From Blastomussa wellsi (Eukaryota; Cnidaria; Anthozoa; Scleractinia; Plerogyridae): a stretch of DNA of 64,000 nt. The notes under the pieces were generated by a model. The model saw only the letters and a list, made by a program, of their open reading frames with translations, ran no database searches and was not told the origin of the DNA. The translations under genes and the position numbers were made by a program. The number at the start of each line of letters is the position of its first letter. Positions within the stretch are counted from its first letter, which is position 1. Below, piece after piece: positions 21,501-35,700 of the stretch. Location of the stretch: assembly GCA_947652115.1 (NCBI GenBank), contig OX393568.1, forward strand, positions 12,992,242 through 13,056,241, in the 5' to 3' direction.

Positions 21501-24500
21501 CGCGTACTTTTCTCGGATTGACACAGCATTTGGACTTATATCTTCAAAACGAAAAACAAATAAGCTAAAGCCTGACACACTTTTGGAGAAGATGGATTCA
21601 TGTACCATTGAGTGAAATTTCATTCTTCTACGGTGAATTCTCATATGCAAACTAGCCAAAAAGGTAAGCGAAACTCGTGGGAAAGTGGTGGTATCCTTTG
21701 CCAACAATTTTGAGGCAGAATTATAATGTGGTAATTTCTCGCAAGTGTTAACTGCGATGGAGAAAACACTGAAAATTTTCCGGCCCAGTAAGAGGTAAAA
21801 GATCATCAAAGAGTACATGGGCTTCAAAAAGGCGAATGAAAATTGCGAGCAAGCCACCATTTGGGAAAGCGTGCTCTCCGTAAATGCGGGAAGCCGGGTA
21901 TGTAACACGCATCTACATGTATAAGGAAGGAAAAGCAATCATAACAAAGAAATATTTAATATTTATTTGTGTCCCTTTGTAATAGTATAAATTTGTCGCT
22001 GTTGTCATGTGATACATGTATTTCTGCAGATTCATTCGACAAAAAAGAATGCAGAGAATCCACCTTTTCTGAATCCAAACCGTCGCCACTCCAGCCAAAA
22101 CTGTACTGCAACGACGTAAGTGAGCGACGTGAGCAAAGGAAATTCCCTCTGTTGGAAACCAATTTCCCGCGTTTGGTCTAGCAGTGTTGACAGCTCGACA
22201 CCTTTAAAGTGTAATGTAGTGAGTCACACAAAAAAGGAAATTCACAAAAACTCCAGAGTGTAAAAAGATTTTGGATTTTTGTTTTTTGTAAAAGAAAGAA
22301 AAATACACACAGTTTATGTACAATAAAAATCACAATTTTGAACGAATTTGATCCGCGAACCTGTTCAGTACCCTTAATGCAGGTCAAATGTAGAAAAGCA
22401 TTAAGACTTTTTGTATTTGAAAGAATTAAAATGCTGTTTAGTTGAGATTTGGAATAATTACACCAACCCTGGCCCTGTACGAGTTGTGACTTAACGGTGT
22501 GACCGGAAAGAGAAGTTGAAGAAGACTGGGAACTAGTGAAAGAAACTCGTGACCACAAGTAAAAATCATGGCATCAAGAATGTATCTGGAACATAACAGT
22601 GGTTTTGGTTTTTCTTGAGAAAGCTCTGTTGCTTTGCAAAATTAAATCAGTAAAACTTTCTGCACTGATGTAGAATAATGGATGAGCCAAATTTTTGCCA
22701 GGGAAAGCAATAAATATGAAATGCAAACAGGCCATGTAGACTGGAATGCATTTGTGATGTATTTAAACAGGCCTGGAAGAAAGGAGGAAACAGTGTTGCA
22801 AGAATTTTCAATTTCTACATTCTGGTTGGCTAAGAGCACACAAATTTATCCCAAACATTGTTAAAAGTTGAGAGTTTTCATAGAATGCTCATAAGTGAGA
22901 TAAGACTCAAACTTTACAATGCAATTTTAATTAATACTAAATGGAAGTAAAAACCATGCAATATGCAAAGGGACAATTGAGATGCCACTCTCGAGAAATG
23001 CAAAAGACAGGAAATGAATGCTGTTAACACAATGAAATTAAGTGGAGGCCAACAAAATGTTTCTGAAGCAGAGCATGAAGAAGGTGCGACTACATTGCGG
23101 GCAACAAGCTGAGATGTTCATCAGTGGACAACTGTTGATGAGTTATACTACATTGTATAATAGCACACAGCTTGATTGTTTTAGGGCTAGGGTCCATTTT
23201 TACTGTTGTTTGTTTATTATTTTTTCCTCCAGTTCTGTGTACCACCCCCTTCGGCTAGCCTACATTTCATCCCAATTAGCCTACTAAGCACTTTGGTTAG
23301 CCTTACATCCAGTCATGTACACTGTAACACTGCACTTAGCCTACATAACAATACAGTTAGCCTAAATTAGCTTCAGTTTGCTTGCGGTTAGGTTTTATTA
23401 TTAGGGTTAGAGATTTGTGGCCCACAAATTATTTATTATTTGGAATTTTGGCAGCTGTTCTCGGTGGTGTAGTAGGGATAACTCCTGCTTGGTAATCCAC
23501 CTTCCCAGGATTGAGACTTGTTGGGGTCAGATTTTTTTACCTTTAAAAAATAGAAGGTAAGTATGATTCAAAGAAGTTTCCCCCGGCTCATTGCCGTGAT
23601 GCAGTTGCACCCGCATGAAGAAATGCCAACCTAATTGCCAAAGAACCTAAAAACCTGTTCTTCTTAAGAAAGCTTAGAGATTACAATCTTCAACATTAAT
23701 CAACTGATCTTCTGCAGCTGTTGATTGAAGAAAAGGTTTACAATCAACAACGCCAAAGGTGGTATCAAGTGTCAAATCTAGCTAACCTGTAAAATGTCCA
23801 GTGAAATCAGGCAGCAACATGCAGTTATGGAGTTGTAAATCAATGTTCTCCTGTTGCAGTACTACTATGAAAGTCTATTCAGAAGGTTGTAGCTGGTTAA
23901 TTTGTGCCGTATTCTGGTTTGTCTGGGCATTATGTGACACAAACACAGCACAGAGTCACCGAAAACAACATTTTAAGACTGGAATAAATACTTTTCTTCT
24001 GATTAATTCCTTTCTACAGTGGTGAAAAGAATGTTCTGAAGTAAAAACCTTTCATACAGCACTTGCAGAGAGCCATGGACCACAGGTAGCCCAAACAAGT
24101 ATTATTATTATTACGAAATAGTGACAATATAATAAGGACAATACACTGTAAGAGTTTGGTTGCATCGTTCATAGTTAATAACACTTTTCAGGCCGGCTTA
24201 ATCGTAAGAGATTGTGTCGAAAAGCACCCTTCAGCACCCTTCCGCATTAGAAGAATAGTATGTACAGAGTTCATAATTAGTCACGCTTCTTGTACAAAGA
24301 GATTGTATGGAAAATACTCCTGTCACTTTGAAATGTACGAAATTTGCAATAAACTTTTTCTTTGAACTCACCTTTTTTCTTCTCTTGTCATTTCTTGTGG
24401 TTGTATGGCGTTTTAAGCGTCCTAGCAGCGGTTAAACTCTTTTCCTGAACAGGGTGGTTTTCCACTCCAAGAAGCGAAGCGAAGGTTGGAATCCGCCTCA

Positions 24501-27500
24501 GCACCGTGGCTGCTTTCAAAGGCGATGAATCTCGCAAAATGAGCGCCATGGTGATTTTGCCTCCAAAAGCTGTCTTGCCGATAATTAGGCTATATTTTCC
24601 AGTTTTCACATCGCTTAAATCTTCATTTGAGTGGAATATGGAATGAGCTGACTAGCCTCTGACCAAGCCGCCGCAAAATGAAATCCAACCGTCAACAACA
24701 ATTTGAAAACCTTACCTGCCTGGCATAGGCTGTCTGCAGTGACAATTTTAAACAATGGTGAGTCGGACTCGGTAAGATTGTCACTTCTCATATTGTTGCC
24801 GTGAGACATGCATTGCTCTTCCTACCAATCAGGTGATAACATAGCTGATCGCGAGGTGACCTTTTTCGAAGTGTTTTTTCTAACAGCTACACTGCGACAC
24901 CAGATTGTAAATTTGTATACCTCTTTAACAGTATACCTTTGAGCGTGAAAAGCATCGCTGAGAAAGGAACATCCAAGATTTAGATTGCTTCCAAAGGTAA
25001 CCATTAAAGAGATATTCAAATTTACAATCTGGTCTCAGCAACTCTTATTGTCCTTATTATATTGTCACTACTTCGCAATAATACCCGCATACACTCAGCT
25101 TGGGCTACCTGTGCATAAACCAAAAAAATTGTCACATGTTTATAATAATTTATTAACAAGTAATCATATGGTTATTCTTGTGCAATTTAGAATAAACAAG
25201 CCCATAAAGAGTTTGCCCTACAGGCTTGTGTGACTTTGTAGCCATGTTCTATAAAATGGTGTTGCTAAAACGCGGGTCGCGTGTCAAGGGTAAGGGTCAA
25301 GGATAAGGGTAAAGGGTCAAGGGTTAAGGGTAAGGGTCAAGGGTGAGGGTCAAGGGTAAAATTGAGGATGGGAGGGAAAAACTATGAGGAGTACAGGGCG
25401 GGGGTAGTGTGGGGCAAAAGAAATGAATTCCCCCTGCCAAAATGCACGCTGCCTAACCCAAAGGGGTAAGGGCGGAGGGGTAGGCTCGCTTGTTTGCCCG
25501 TATCCCTTTGCTTGCTCGATCTCCCTGCGATCTCCCTTGGCCTCCAGTTCTGGTCTCCTTCGGTCTTTCTTCCCACGTCTAACGATCGAAAAAACTACGA
25601 TAAAATAAGGAGCTTTTAAGAGTCTATTTAAGTTTAAATTTTATGATATACTAAAAGAAATCTATGCGGATGTGACCAGTTTCCTGCTGAGTCACGGGGA
25701 TTTGCAGGATTTCTCGGCTGGATTGAATTGTCCCATGTAACCCTTATAAACGTTTTTCTGCGGGTATGGGTAAAAGTCAATCGCATCTGCCGTTACAATT
25801 GGCATCTAGTTAAAAGTTTGAAGAATAATTCTCATAGAAGAATTCATCGAGATTGTCGCCTTAAGCAGACAGATGATATATAAACTAACAAAAAAGTGAC
25901 TACCAGTGAATCAATGAAACTTGATGCCCAGTTGGATCCTGCTTTAATCACATGTAATGCTGAATTACGTACACGTGCAACCGAATGACAGCGCTACAGA
26001 CATGAACCAACCTTCGTTTTGTGCAAAATGAAATGGAAGCGATCGCGAGGTAGAACATTTACTTTCTCCATGGAGTCGTCCAGGCAGGACTCTGGACGTA
26101 TAAATGTTATAATTAGTTCAATTATGAAGTAGTTTAGTCCTCTAAAAGGTTGCAGTTTCTTTACAATTTTGAGAAACATTATGTGTTATTGATATAACCT
26201 TCTGTATGATCAATTTGTATAGGTGGCCACACGGAAGACGTCTTCACACAGTCGTTTTATAAATGGCAATTAATTAGTTTAGTTGAATTTAAAAAAGTTC
26301 TGGTTTCATTAAAATTTGAAAAACAACAACAAAATATTCACTCTTGATTCTTACCCTTGACCCTTGTCCATGACCCTTGACCCTTGCCATTGACCTTTGA
26401 CCCTTGCCCTTGACCCGTGACCCACATTTTAGCGATGCCGTGTATAAAAAGCACCAAATGTGGTTATATAATTTTTGTATTTATGTTTTAGCACTGAAAT
26501 GCCAATTTCTGTAGCATGATTTAGATACACATGTTTTCATTAGCATGCAGCATTGACAACAACCACCAACAACTTTCCAAAAATATATTTTCCCTGTTTA
26601 AAGACACAACTGAGAAAATTTCAAAATAATGCTATAAGAAAGGTACATTGTTGAACACTCTGCCTGACCACCATGCTAATGAATGTTCAAGCAAACAAAA
26701 GCACTTGCCATGATGCTCTTTTGAGGTATCCGCTTACTACCGCCTGAGTGATTGCTTACAGATGTGAGAATAGCATTCAGATTTCATTTTAAATATGAAA
26801 TCAGATGAAATCATCTTCATCATTCTCTTAAAGAGAATGCGTGCGAGGTCGCTTTCCTTACTTGTTATAGAGACTATTCTTTTCATGTTTAAAAATGCCA
26901 AGCAATTGTTTGGAAATACCATTCCAGCATTCTGATTTTTATTACACCATCACTCAAGTATCTGATGATGTAATGGACTTAATCTGGAACTGCACTTCTG
27001 AGAGTTTCATTGTATAGGATGAACAGTACAAGCTGGAAATGAGAATCAGATTGCATCACGTTTTCTAGGCTTTTTGACCATAATGCCCCTGCAAGGCATG
27101 ATGGCCATTTTGTGTAGTGCTTGCAACACCTATGGTGTGTCGTTAACTGGCATTTTCCTTTTGGACCATGTACTTATTAAATTGTTTGTTTATGTTGTGT
27201 TAGCAATAGGTCATGGACTCTACCTTTTGGAACTCAAAAAAACATATCAAGAATGTGTTTGTCTCCAGATGGCAGGATAATCATTACAGTTGATGATGGT
27301 TAGTACTGGATGAGATTTTTGCTTATACATGTACCAACCCCTTGAGCACAAAACCCTTTGTATTGTCCTGTGTCAAGGCTATGTGCATTGTTCATGAGGG
27401 AACATGGCAGAACCTGTTAAAAACATAAATATCTGTTAGAACTGTACTGAAATATTTACTATGAGCTAATTGCAAAGGTTTACCTCAATTCATATTCAAT

Positions 27501-29526
27501 TGTGTTAAAAAACAGAAACCTTCCTTAGCAGCAAATCCAAGACAAAATGGAAGTCAAGAAGGACCTCTCGTACATGTAAACCTTAAGGTTGTACATGTAT
27601 GTTGTTTTGGAGAGTTTTGCAACAAATTTGCACATGCATATAATGGGGTTTGTTTTTGTCCTTTTTCATCATGATGTGAGGAGGAAACTCTTCAAAATTG
27701 CGTGATTGTAATATCCTTGTAATGTGCAGTCAGTGACAATGCAGCTTAGACAGAAAATATCATCCATTGAATTAAATCATCAAGACATGCTGTCCTTATT
27801 TATTACAGATGGAAGGTGTCTCTTGGCTAATTTGAAAACTAAGACTGTTCTTCATCATTTCAATTTTAAAAAGCCTGTTCTTGACATAAAGTTTAGTCCA
27901 TGTGGAAGGTAAGTGTATCATTGATTTTAGAAGTAGTAAAGACATCAAAAGAAATCCAAAGTTTATTCTTAATTATCGAACATGATACTTGAAAGTGTTA
28001 TCCACAATTTGAGCTCTTTGACAGAATAAGTAGTAGTAACTGGACTGTGTGGAGTGCAATTCAGGGGGTAATTGTGATTTCAAAATCTGCTGAGTGCGTA
28101 ACACGAGACAGATTTGAAATTTTGAGCATGATAGCAACTCTGACTTGTATGACTCGAGGCCAGCTATGAATTAATTGAAGTCCAAATCAAGAATTTTGTG
28201 GTAGACGTATGACTAAATTAAAATACTGGTACTCTGTATTGTTATAATAAACTGCAGTGCTTTATAAGGATTTTAACCCCTGAGTATAATGGTAGTTGAA
28301 CACATGTGTAAAATTTTGATAATTTTACCTGTGATGATATCAATGACTTCACGTTTAATAACATGTTTGACCCTACTGTACTTCAATTTATTGGTGTCCT
28401 CAATTCTCAAAAACTTTGAGGATCGAGTTTCGAGGATCGAGTCAAGACTGTCAACTTACTTTTGAGCGGTACTGTATATGGTGAAAGTACTTAGTGATAA
28501 TTTTGGTGTAGTTTTACTAAATAATTTGAAAAAAGTCTAACAGTGTCCTTTTTAAGTTGGTTAAGAATAAGATAAGCCTTGGATTTATTTATTACAATTT
28601 ATGGCATACAAAAACAGAAGCCAAAGGATGAAATGAAAGAGACAAGACCCCATATTAAAGCAGATCGCCAATGGTACTAAAATAAAAACGATGCAAATTA
28701 GAATTATCGTAATATTAAATATTAAATATTTTAACGAGAAAAACGTACCAAAAATATATTAATCCATAAAAAAACTTTTTGACTAAAGCTTGAAAAGAAT
28801 TTACACTAGTACCATAATGATACAAATTCAATTATAGAGATCTCTATAAACAGCTCACTGGAGCGAAACTTCGTATAGTGCAGTGTATACCCTAGCCTTG
28901 GTCTTGACATGAGTATCACATAATTGCCTACGTTTCTGGAAATTCTCATTTTTTTCTGAATATTTTTTCTGAATAATTATTTTGAAAAATGTTTTAAATA
29001 TCTCTTTCCTTTTTTAAAAATAATGTTATTTAAATGTAGTCGGGAGCTATAATCAATTATGGCTCCTGATGTTGTACATCACTGGCATACCAGTACATCA
29101 AAACAAGAATGGTTTAGGCAAATTGTTGTCAAGCAGTCTCTGGCTGGCTTAATGCTGATGAAATTTTCTAGCCTTCTATACCACAGTATCTGCCATCTTG
29201 GTCAGTACTGGCATGCACTTGTGGAATATACTATCCATAGAGGAAACCGCTGAACTGGATAATTGACACAAAATAAGGATTGAAACCCTTTCAAGACTAC
29301 CAAATCATAAAATTTAAGAAAAAATCCTAAATATTTGTAAATATCATGAAAGTTTCTCAACAATTATCTCAAAATGCTCTAAATATAATTATCTGGATTT
29401 GTTTAGGTCTATCTTAGCCATGTTTGGTGTTTTAATGTGTTATCTGAAATACAAAGCAGTAAAAAAACATAAAACATTATCAGTTTCCATTCTGAAAACA
29501 TTAGGAAAACATTATTTAAACCATAG

Positions 29527-29560
<34 letters not shown>

Positions 29561-29756
29561 ATCAGTGGGAAGTATAACAATATAATTTGGTTTTATCAAC
29601 TGGGTTGATAGTGTGAATTGGCCACCGTAAAGAGATTCGTGAGCTGACGAAGGGCTAACGCTCGAAATGTCTTCTCACGAATCTCTTTACGGTGGCCAAT
29701 TCACATTATCAACCCAGTTGATAAAACCAAGTTATATTGTTATACTTCCCACTGAT

Positions 29757-29790
<34 letters not shown>

Positions 29791-32700
29791 CTATGGTTTA
29801 GATAATGTTTTCCTAATGGATGTTTTCCTAGTAGAAACAGACCCAAGCAGTTAGAAAGGACAAATTCTAAGTACTTGTATAATAAAAGAGACAGTTTTAT
29901 TTGATGGGCTCTGTATAAGAATAAGATTTGCAAATAGGCATCTCTGCTGCAACATCCATTAACAAGCAAAAAACGGTAAAATTAAGAGATACCTTTGTAA
30001 TCAAACTTAACATTTTCAGCTGCCTGTGTGTATTGTACGTACATGTATGCCATAAAATTAATTATGGGATGCCATGCTTTAATATACATGTACATGTATA
30101 ATGCAACTAAAATCTAAAAAAGTAACATTGAAATTTTTGAGATTTTGGAGGTTTAATCAAATGATGTAAATGTACGTCATAAGTTGTCAGATATTGCTAT
30201 TTGGCGTAAGTTTATTGGCAAATAATTTTCCTGAAAAACATCTAAGACACCCTTGTTAAACGTCAACGTTTCCGCATGTGCTGTGTGCCGTTTTACACTT
30301 GATGTAGTTACTACTGAATATGACAGTTGTTGTAGATGATGATGAATGTTATTATTTAAATTATCTGTTCTTTGCTTAAGGTTTATTGCTGTTACTCATG
30401 GAAAACACATCAAGGTTTGGCATGCTCCTCACCATGGTAAAGAGTTTGCACCCTTCACAGCTCACAGAACTTATACAGGTCTCTTTGATGACACTGTTTG
30501 TATTGACTGGTCTTCAGACTCCAAGTAAGTAATGATCTCTTTTGTACATTGTTACAGTGTGACAACCTCAACTGCGGCCACCCAACGTTTTTCAGGCAAT
30601 CACAAAATGAATTCAGAATAACTTCCTTTGTATGAGCTCTCTGAGCTCATACATTGATGGACAAAAGAATCAGAATTTTGTTCATCAGTGGATGAATCAC
30701 AGTGCAGTGGCAGGTCCAGGGCCTGGGCCCCCTGATCCCCTCCCCTACATGTAGATCTGCCACTGCAGTGAGCATTGAATTTAACATTGTTGATATCTCA
30801 GGAAACTTGCTTTTTGATCCTAAAGTTTGAAGAATGTCTGAAGTACTTTCAGTGGTTGTCCTTAAGCTTTCTTCAGTCATAAAATTAGATTGAAACTTTT
30901 AGACTTTTAATTGACCGTTGGCTGCCACAATTGATGGTAGTGTTAGAGAGTATAGAAAGGAAGTGAAACCTTTATTTACCAATCATGAGTGGCTTCTGCT
31001 AACGTGGGGTAGTGCCAACTCAAGGTGTCTGCGAGGTGCAGCTCCCTTCCTTTCTTGTATTGCATGTCCAGATCATAACGTTGCAGCCTCAAGATCATCT
31101 TCTGTAATCTCTTTGGAGCAGAGACCAGCGGCTGAGCAAGGGCTTATGGTCTGACTTTACAATCACCGATCTCCCATATGTATACTGGTGAAACCTCTCT
31201 GTTGAAAACACAATTGCAAGGAGCTCTTTTTCTATTTGGGCGTAGTTCCTCTCAGCTGCAGTCAGGGCTCTGCTTGCATATGCTGGCAGCCTTCCATCTC
31301 GAAGCAATGCGGCTCCCAGGCCCCATTCACTTGCATCACACTGAATGACTAGGTCTTTCTCACGCTCATAGTACTTCAGCAGGGGTGGGGCTGTCACCAT
31401 GTCTTTGATCCTGCTGAATGCTCAATCATGGATCTCATCCCATACAAATTCTGTTCCCTTCTTGGTTAGCTGTCTGGGAGGCTGTGAGACCTTGGATAAT
31501 CTCGGCAAGAACTTTGCTAGGTAGCCCATGGTGCCCATAATCCGCTGAACACCAGCTACATCGGTCGGCCTCTCCATCCTCAGTACTGTTTCAATCTTTG
31601 ATGGGTCTGTCTTAGCTTTACTCCTTCTGAGGTCAGGAGATGTCCAATGTAGGGTACCTCGGTTTGCTTAAAAGAGACTTTTTGCTTGTTTAGCTTAATG
31701 TTACGTTCTTGGCATCGCCTCAACAGCTTCTTAATTTTGAGGTCATGATCCGCTACCGCATCCTTCATAGTGTCTCCAGTGCCTGCTACAAGGATGTCCT
31801 CTGCTATTGCATATACTCCATCAAGGCCTTCAACAGCTTCATGTAAACAGAGCTTAAATATTGCACTAGCGTTGAAATCCCAAAGGGCATACGATTCCAT
31901 TTGTATCTGCCAAAGGGTGTGGCGAAGGTCGTAAGCAGTGAAATCTCTTCTGTAAGCTCTATCTGCCAATAACCATCCTTGCAATCGACTATAGTAAAGA
32001 CTTTGGCCACATGGACCAATCAGAAGCAAGAAAGTGATCAATCAGAATTGAAATACCATTCAACTGTTCGTGCCATTCTTGCTCACCAGCAGCTCTTTAA
32101 GCTCTGTTTGACTCAGTTGAGGCTTTTCAATCTGCTGTTCTCAAGCTTTATTTCGACAAAAAGCCTAACAATGAAGCAAATTCTCACTTTTCCCCGCTAG
32201 ATGAAGAGGAATTTGTTTACTGAAACTCGAAGAACAATCCAGGCATCCAAACAGGAGTGAAAGGAAGTTTATTTTTATCCAGCAAAACTCATTCAATGCT
32301 AACCTGCCAGTTCAGTTTACTGCACAATTTATTTTAACAATGCTAAATGGCTTTCACAGCATGAAATTTTAGATTTACGATTCGTAAAGATGCCGTAAAG
32401 AAAGCATTACGCGTCTTTACGAACTTCTTTACACTTTCATGAAGAACGTCTTTACGTACTGTAAATGATAACACATAAAGATCATGTAGGTAGACTATAA
32501 ACGCTTTCTTTACTGCTGCTAGGAAACTTTTTGGCTTTAAGAGCCACAACTCTCATCATGGTTGCTCAAAGTGCTTTAAGCTTTTTCCTGGAAATGTTCA
32601 AGACTCATTTGACTTCTCAGGTTTTAAAAGGGAGGAATGGCCAAAGCGAGACATTCATTTTTACAAACAGCATGCAAGAAAGTTGTCCAGGGCTAAAACT

Positions 32701-35700
32701 CAAACAGAACATGATGCGTTAGCCAAGCAAGACATCCAAACAATGGAGAAATGAATCAAAGAATTTGATGTTGGAACAGGGCTTGGGAGACTGCCACACA
32801 AAATGCCAGCAAATTATGGATGTTACACTGCATCATAGTGGAAAAACTGGACTCTTGTTTATTCATTGTTTGTGTTGGATGGACTTTTACCTGAGGAAAA
32901 TATGTGATGCTGGCAGGCATTTGTGTTGGCATGTAAGTTCCTGACAAGGCCTGTAATAACTGCTCTGGAATTGCAAAAGGCAGATTTAATGCCTCTTCAG
33001 TTTTGTTAAAAGTTTGGGCAGCTCTGTGGCAAACTTAACGTGAAACCAAACATGCATCTTCATGGGCATTTAAAAGAATGTGTGTTAGACTATGGCCCAA
33101 TTTATAATTTCTGGTGTTTCAGCTTTGAACGATTCAATGGCATCCTTAGTAGTTTCAAGACCAGTAACAGGTGTATTGAAATTCAGCTGATGAGAAAGTT
33201 ACTGTCTGATCACTTCATTTCAAGTACTTCATTGTCTAACGAGTTTGAAGAACATTTCCTTCCAATTTTCTCGCAACATCTAATGAGCACTGCTGAGAAC
33301 ATCACTGATATTGTCAAGTTAGGGCCAAAACTGATGTATGCTGCACTTTCTTCCAACTTGTTGGACATAGACTGGAGAATGCTGGAGTTAGAAGTTTGTC
33401 TACCTCATTTCCACAAAGTTAGGGCCTTGGATGCAGATGAGCTCTCTTCCCTTTTTTCTGTGTACAAGTCTATGTATGGAGATGCCATCACAAGCCTCAA
33501 TTGCCTTGCAAAGACTGTGAGACGATTTGGCAGCATCATTATTGGTCCAGAAAAATTTGGCTCCAAACTTGAATGTAGGTCACTCAAGTCTGCACGAATA
33601 ATTGCATCATGGACTGATGGTCAGGGCTCAATCAGGCCTTGTGCTGCACTATGACCAGGCAAAGTGGATTGCTTTGTTCAACATACATTGGAAATTGGAT
33701 CTCAAAGTCAACAACATGTATTTGCCCTTGTAGACTGGTATGCTGAGGACGACAACAAGGACAAGTATGACAAGCCTGTTGAAATTTGGAGAAAAGCATT
33801 TCTTCCTGGAGGCCCATCACAGTATCTTCCGGTGGCCACAATTCAAATTCAAACAATTCAAATTTTGTTGTTGCATCTACATTTGAAGACAAAGTTGTCA
33901 TAGTTCCTTTAAATCACACCTTTTCCTAGAGCTGTTTTGACCCCTCAATGCATCAATATTTTTTACTGGTGGCATGTATCAGCAAGTATAGAATTATACA
34001 TAGATTTATATCTACATGCATTATGTACTTAAAAATAGGACCTTGGTACCAAACGCAACCCAGTATGTACCACAACCTGGTCCCATTCATCTAAAGGAAT
34101 GATGACGCTTTGTGCATGTGTAAATAGGCATTTGAGACTAATGAGTCGTGTTTAAACTAGCAAAAGGTGTTTTTTTCCAGCGGTCAAAATTTGCAGTGTA
34201 CATAGTAATCATCATTTATTTGATTTGCCTGAGTATGGTTCTAATATAGTGCCATCACTTTGACACCAGTGTAAACAGGTCAATGATTTTTAAAGGAGTT
34301 TTTTATTGTGTGACATATCTAAGTAACCAACTTCATGAGATCAGGAAATTCTGTTAAAAGGTTTCTCTGAGTAGGTTGCTTTTCTTAAATGCCCATTTTG
34401 ATTTAGATAAATTTGTTACATCTGCTGAGATAGTTCACACAGTGTATCTTCTTTTTTAAGAAATAAAATTACCATGTGTACTTAGAGAATGTGTTTTTCT
34501 TTTTTTGTCGGTGAAAAGGCCTGTTTCCTACATCGTATTACGATGTGTATGTGGGTGCATAGAATGTAGATTATAGCGTAAACACCTGCAAATAAGCCGC
34601 ACGCTGAAGTTAGCAACTCAAATTTTGGAAAAAAGTTTTTTGAAAGAAATCAAACAAAATCCAAGGTCGAGTAAACTCACGTAAACTCACGATTAAACAG
34701 CATCGAAACGAAAATACTTCAAAGTCTTACCCACAATTTTAGCGCTGTAATATAATGAACACCCTTTCTACCAACTTTGAAATATGATTGATCTTTTTCT
34801 GGCATTTGTTGACAGGAATTTCTTCACTCAACACAGTTTTTCCACAGATTTTTGTGTGACAACAATAACGTTGGAACGTTTGTAGCTTTGTAACCAGGGA
34901 TTAGCTCGAACGTGTTTGTTTATTGCTCACAAGCGAAACAAGATGAAGATATTCTAGTTTTATCTGCTATTCGTGGCTGTCATATATATCTACCAAGAGA
35001 TTCGGGAGCCATTTATCGGAGATAAACTTGTGGCACAAAGAGAGTTCCGTAATCAGTTCGAAAAATTTGCTATCAAAGTGCTGAAGAAACAGTGAGCTAT
35101 CTACCGCGAACACTCGAGAATAGCGTGGTATTTTCTTGCTCGTCTGAGATTTTCGAAAAGCTAACTGTTTTAAAAGCATCACCCTTACACGCATTGCAGG
35201 GGCCATTTTTATTAAAATAAAAAAACAACCACAGACAGGCAAACAATTATGTTTTGTCACACAAATCCTAGCTCCCTTTTTTTCAATGCTAAAGGGGTCT
35301 AAAGGGGCGTTAAAAATTAAAGGTAGTTAAATATGTTAATGTAACAGAAAGTTTGGCTTCGTATAAAACAATGTTCAGATTCAGAAAGACAATATAAATC
35401 ATGTTTAGACTGATTTTCTTTACAGAAGGTCGAGTGACCATAAAGAACACTTGAGATTCCAAAGAGTATTGAAGGCGCGTAATCGAAGACTAATAACGTG
35501 TAAAGAAAGTTAAAGGTCCGTAAAGAAGCGTGAAGAATGTTAAAGAAGCGTAAAGTGTTAACAGTGAAGCTGATCAAAATAATTTAAATTCCACAAAAGA
35601 CGGATTAGACATAATTATTTCTCTTCTTTTAGTATTTCTCTAAACAGAAAATGGTGAACTATATCCATCTTGATCTTTATCCTTTACGAACATGTAATAT

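Larger units (their letters stand above)
18719..27209 (+). other. PWP2 intron 2
   Basis: 8.5-kb intron with a SINE remnant, a small TIR element near 20.3-20.5 kb and two TIR elements (24.1-26.4 kb). In 20525-24080 I see no gene; it holds degenerate ttagccta-type repeats (23250-23400) and AT-rich unique-looking sequence. Confidence 0.8.

Noticed and set aside
21489..21938. 149-codon minus-strand open frame in intron 2
   Set aside because: No recognisable family, low-complexity hydrophobic composition and no neighbouring exon signals; likely chance.
29399..29969. Two open frames on opposite strands with the same protein end (GKYNNI..FYQLG)
   Set aside because: They are mirror translations of the two palindrome arms, not genes.
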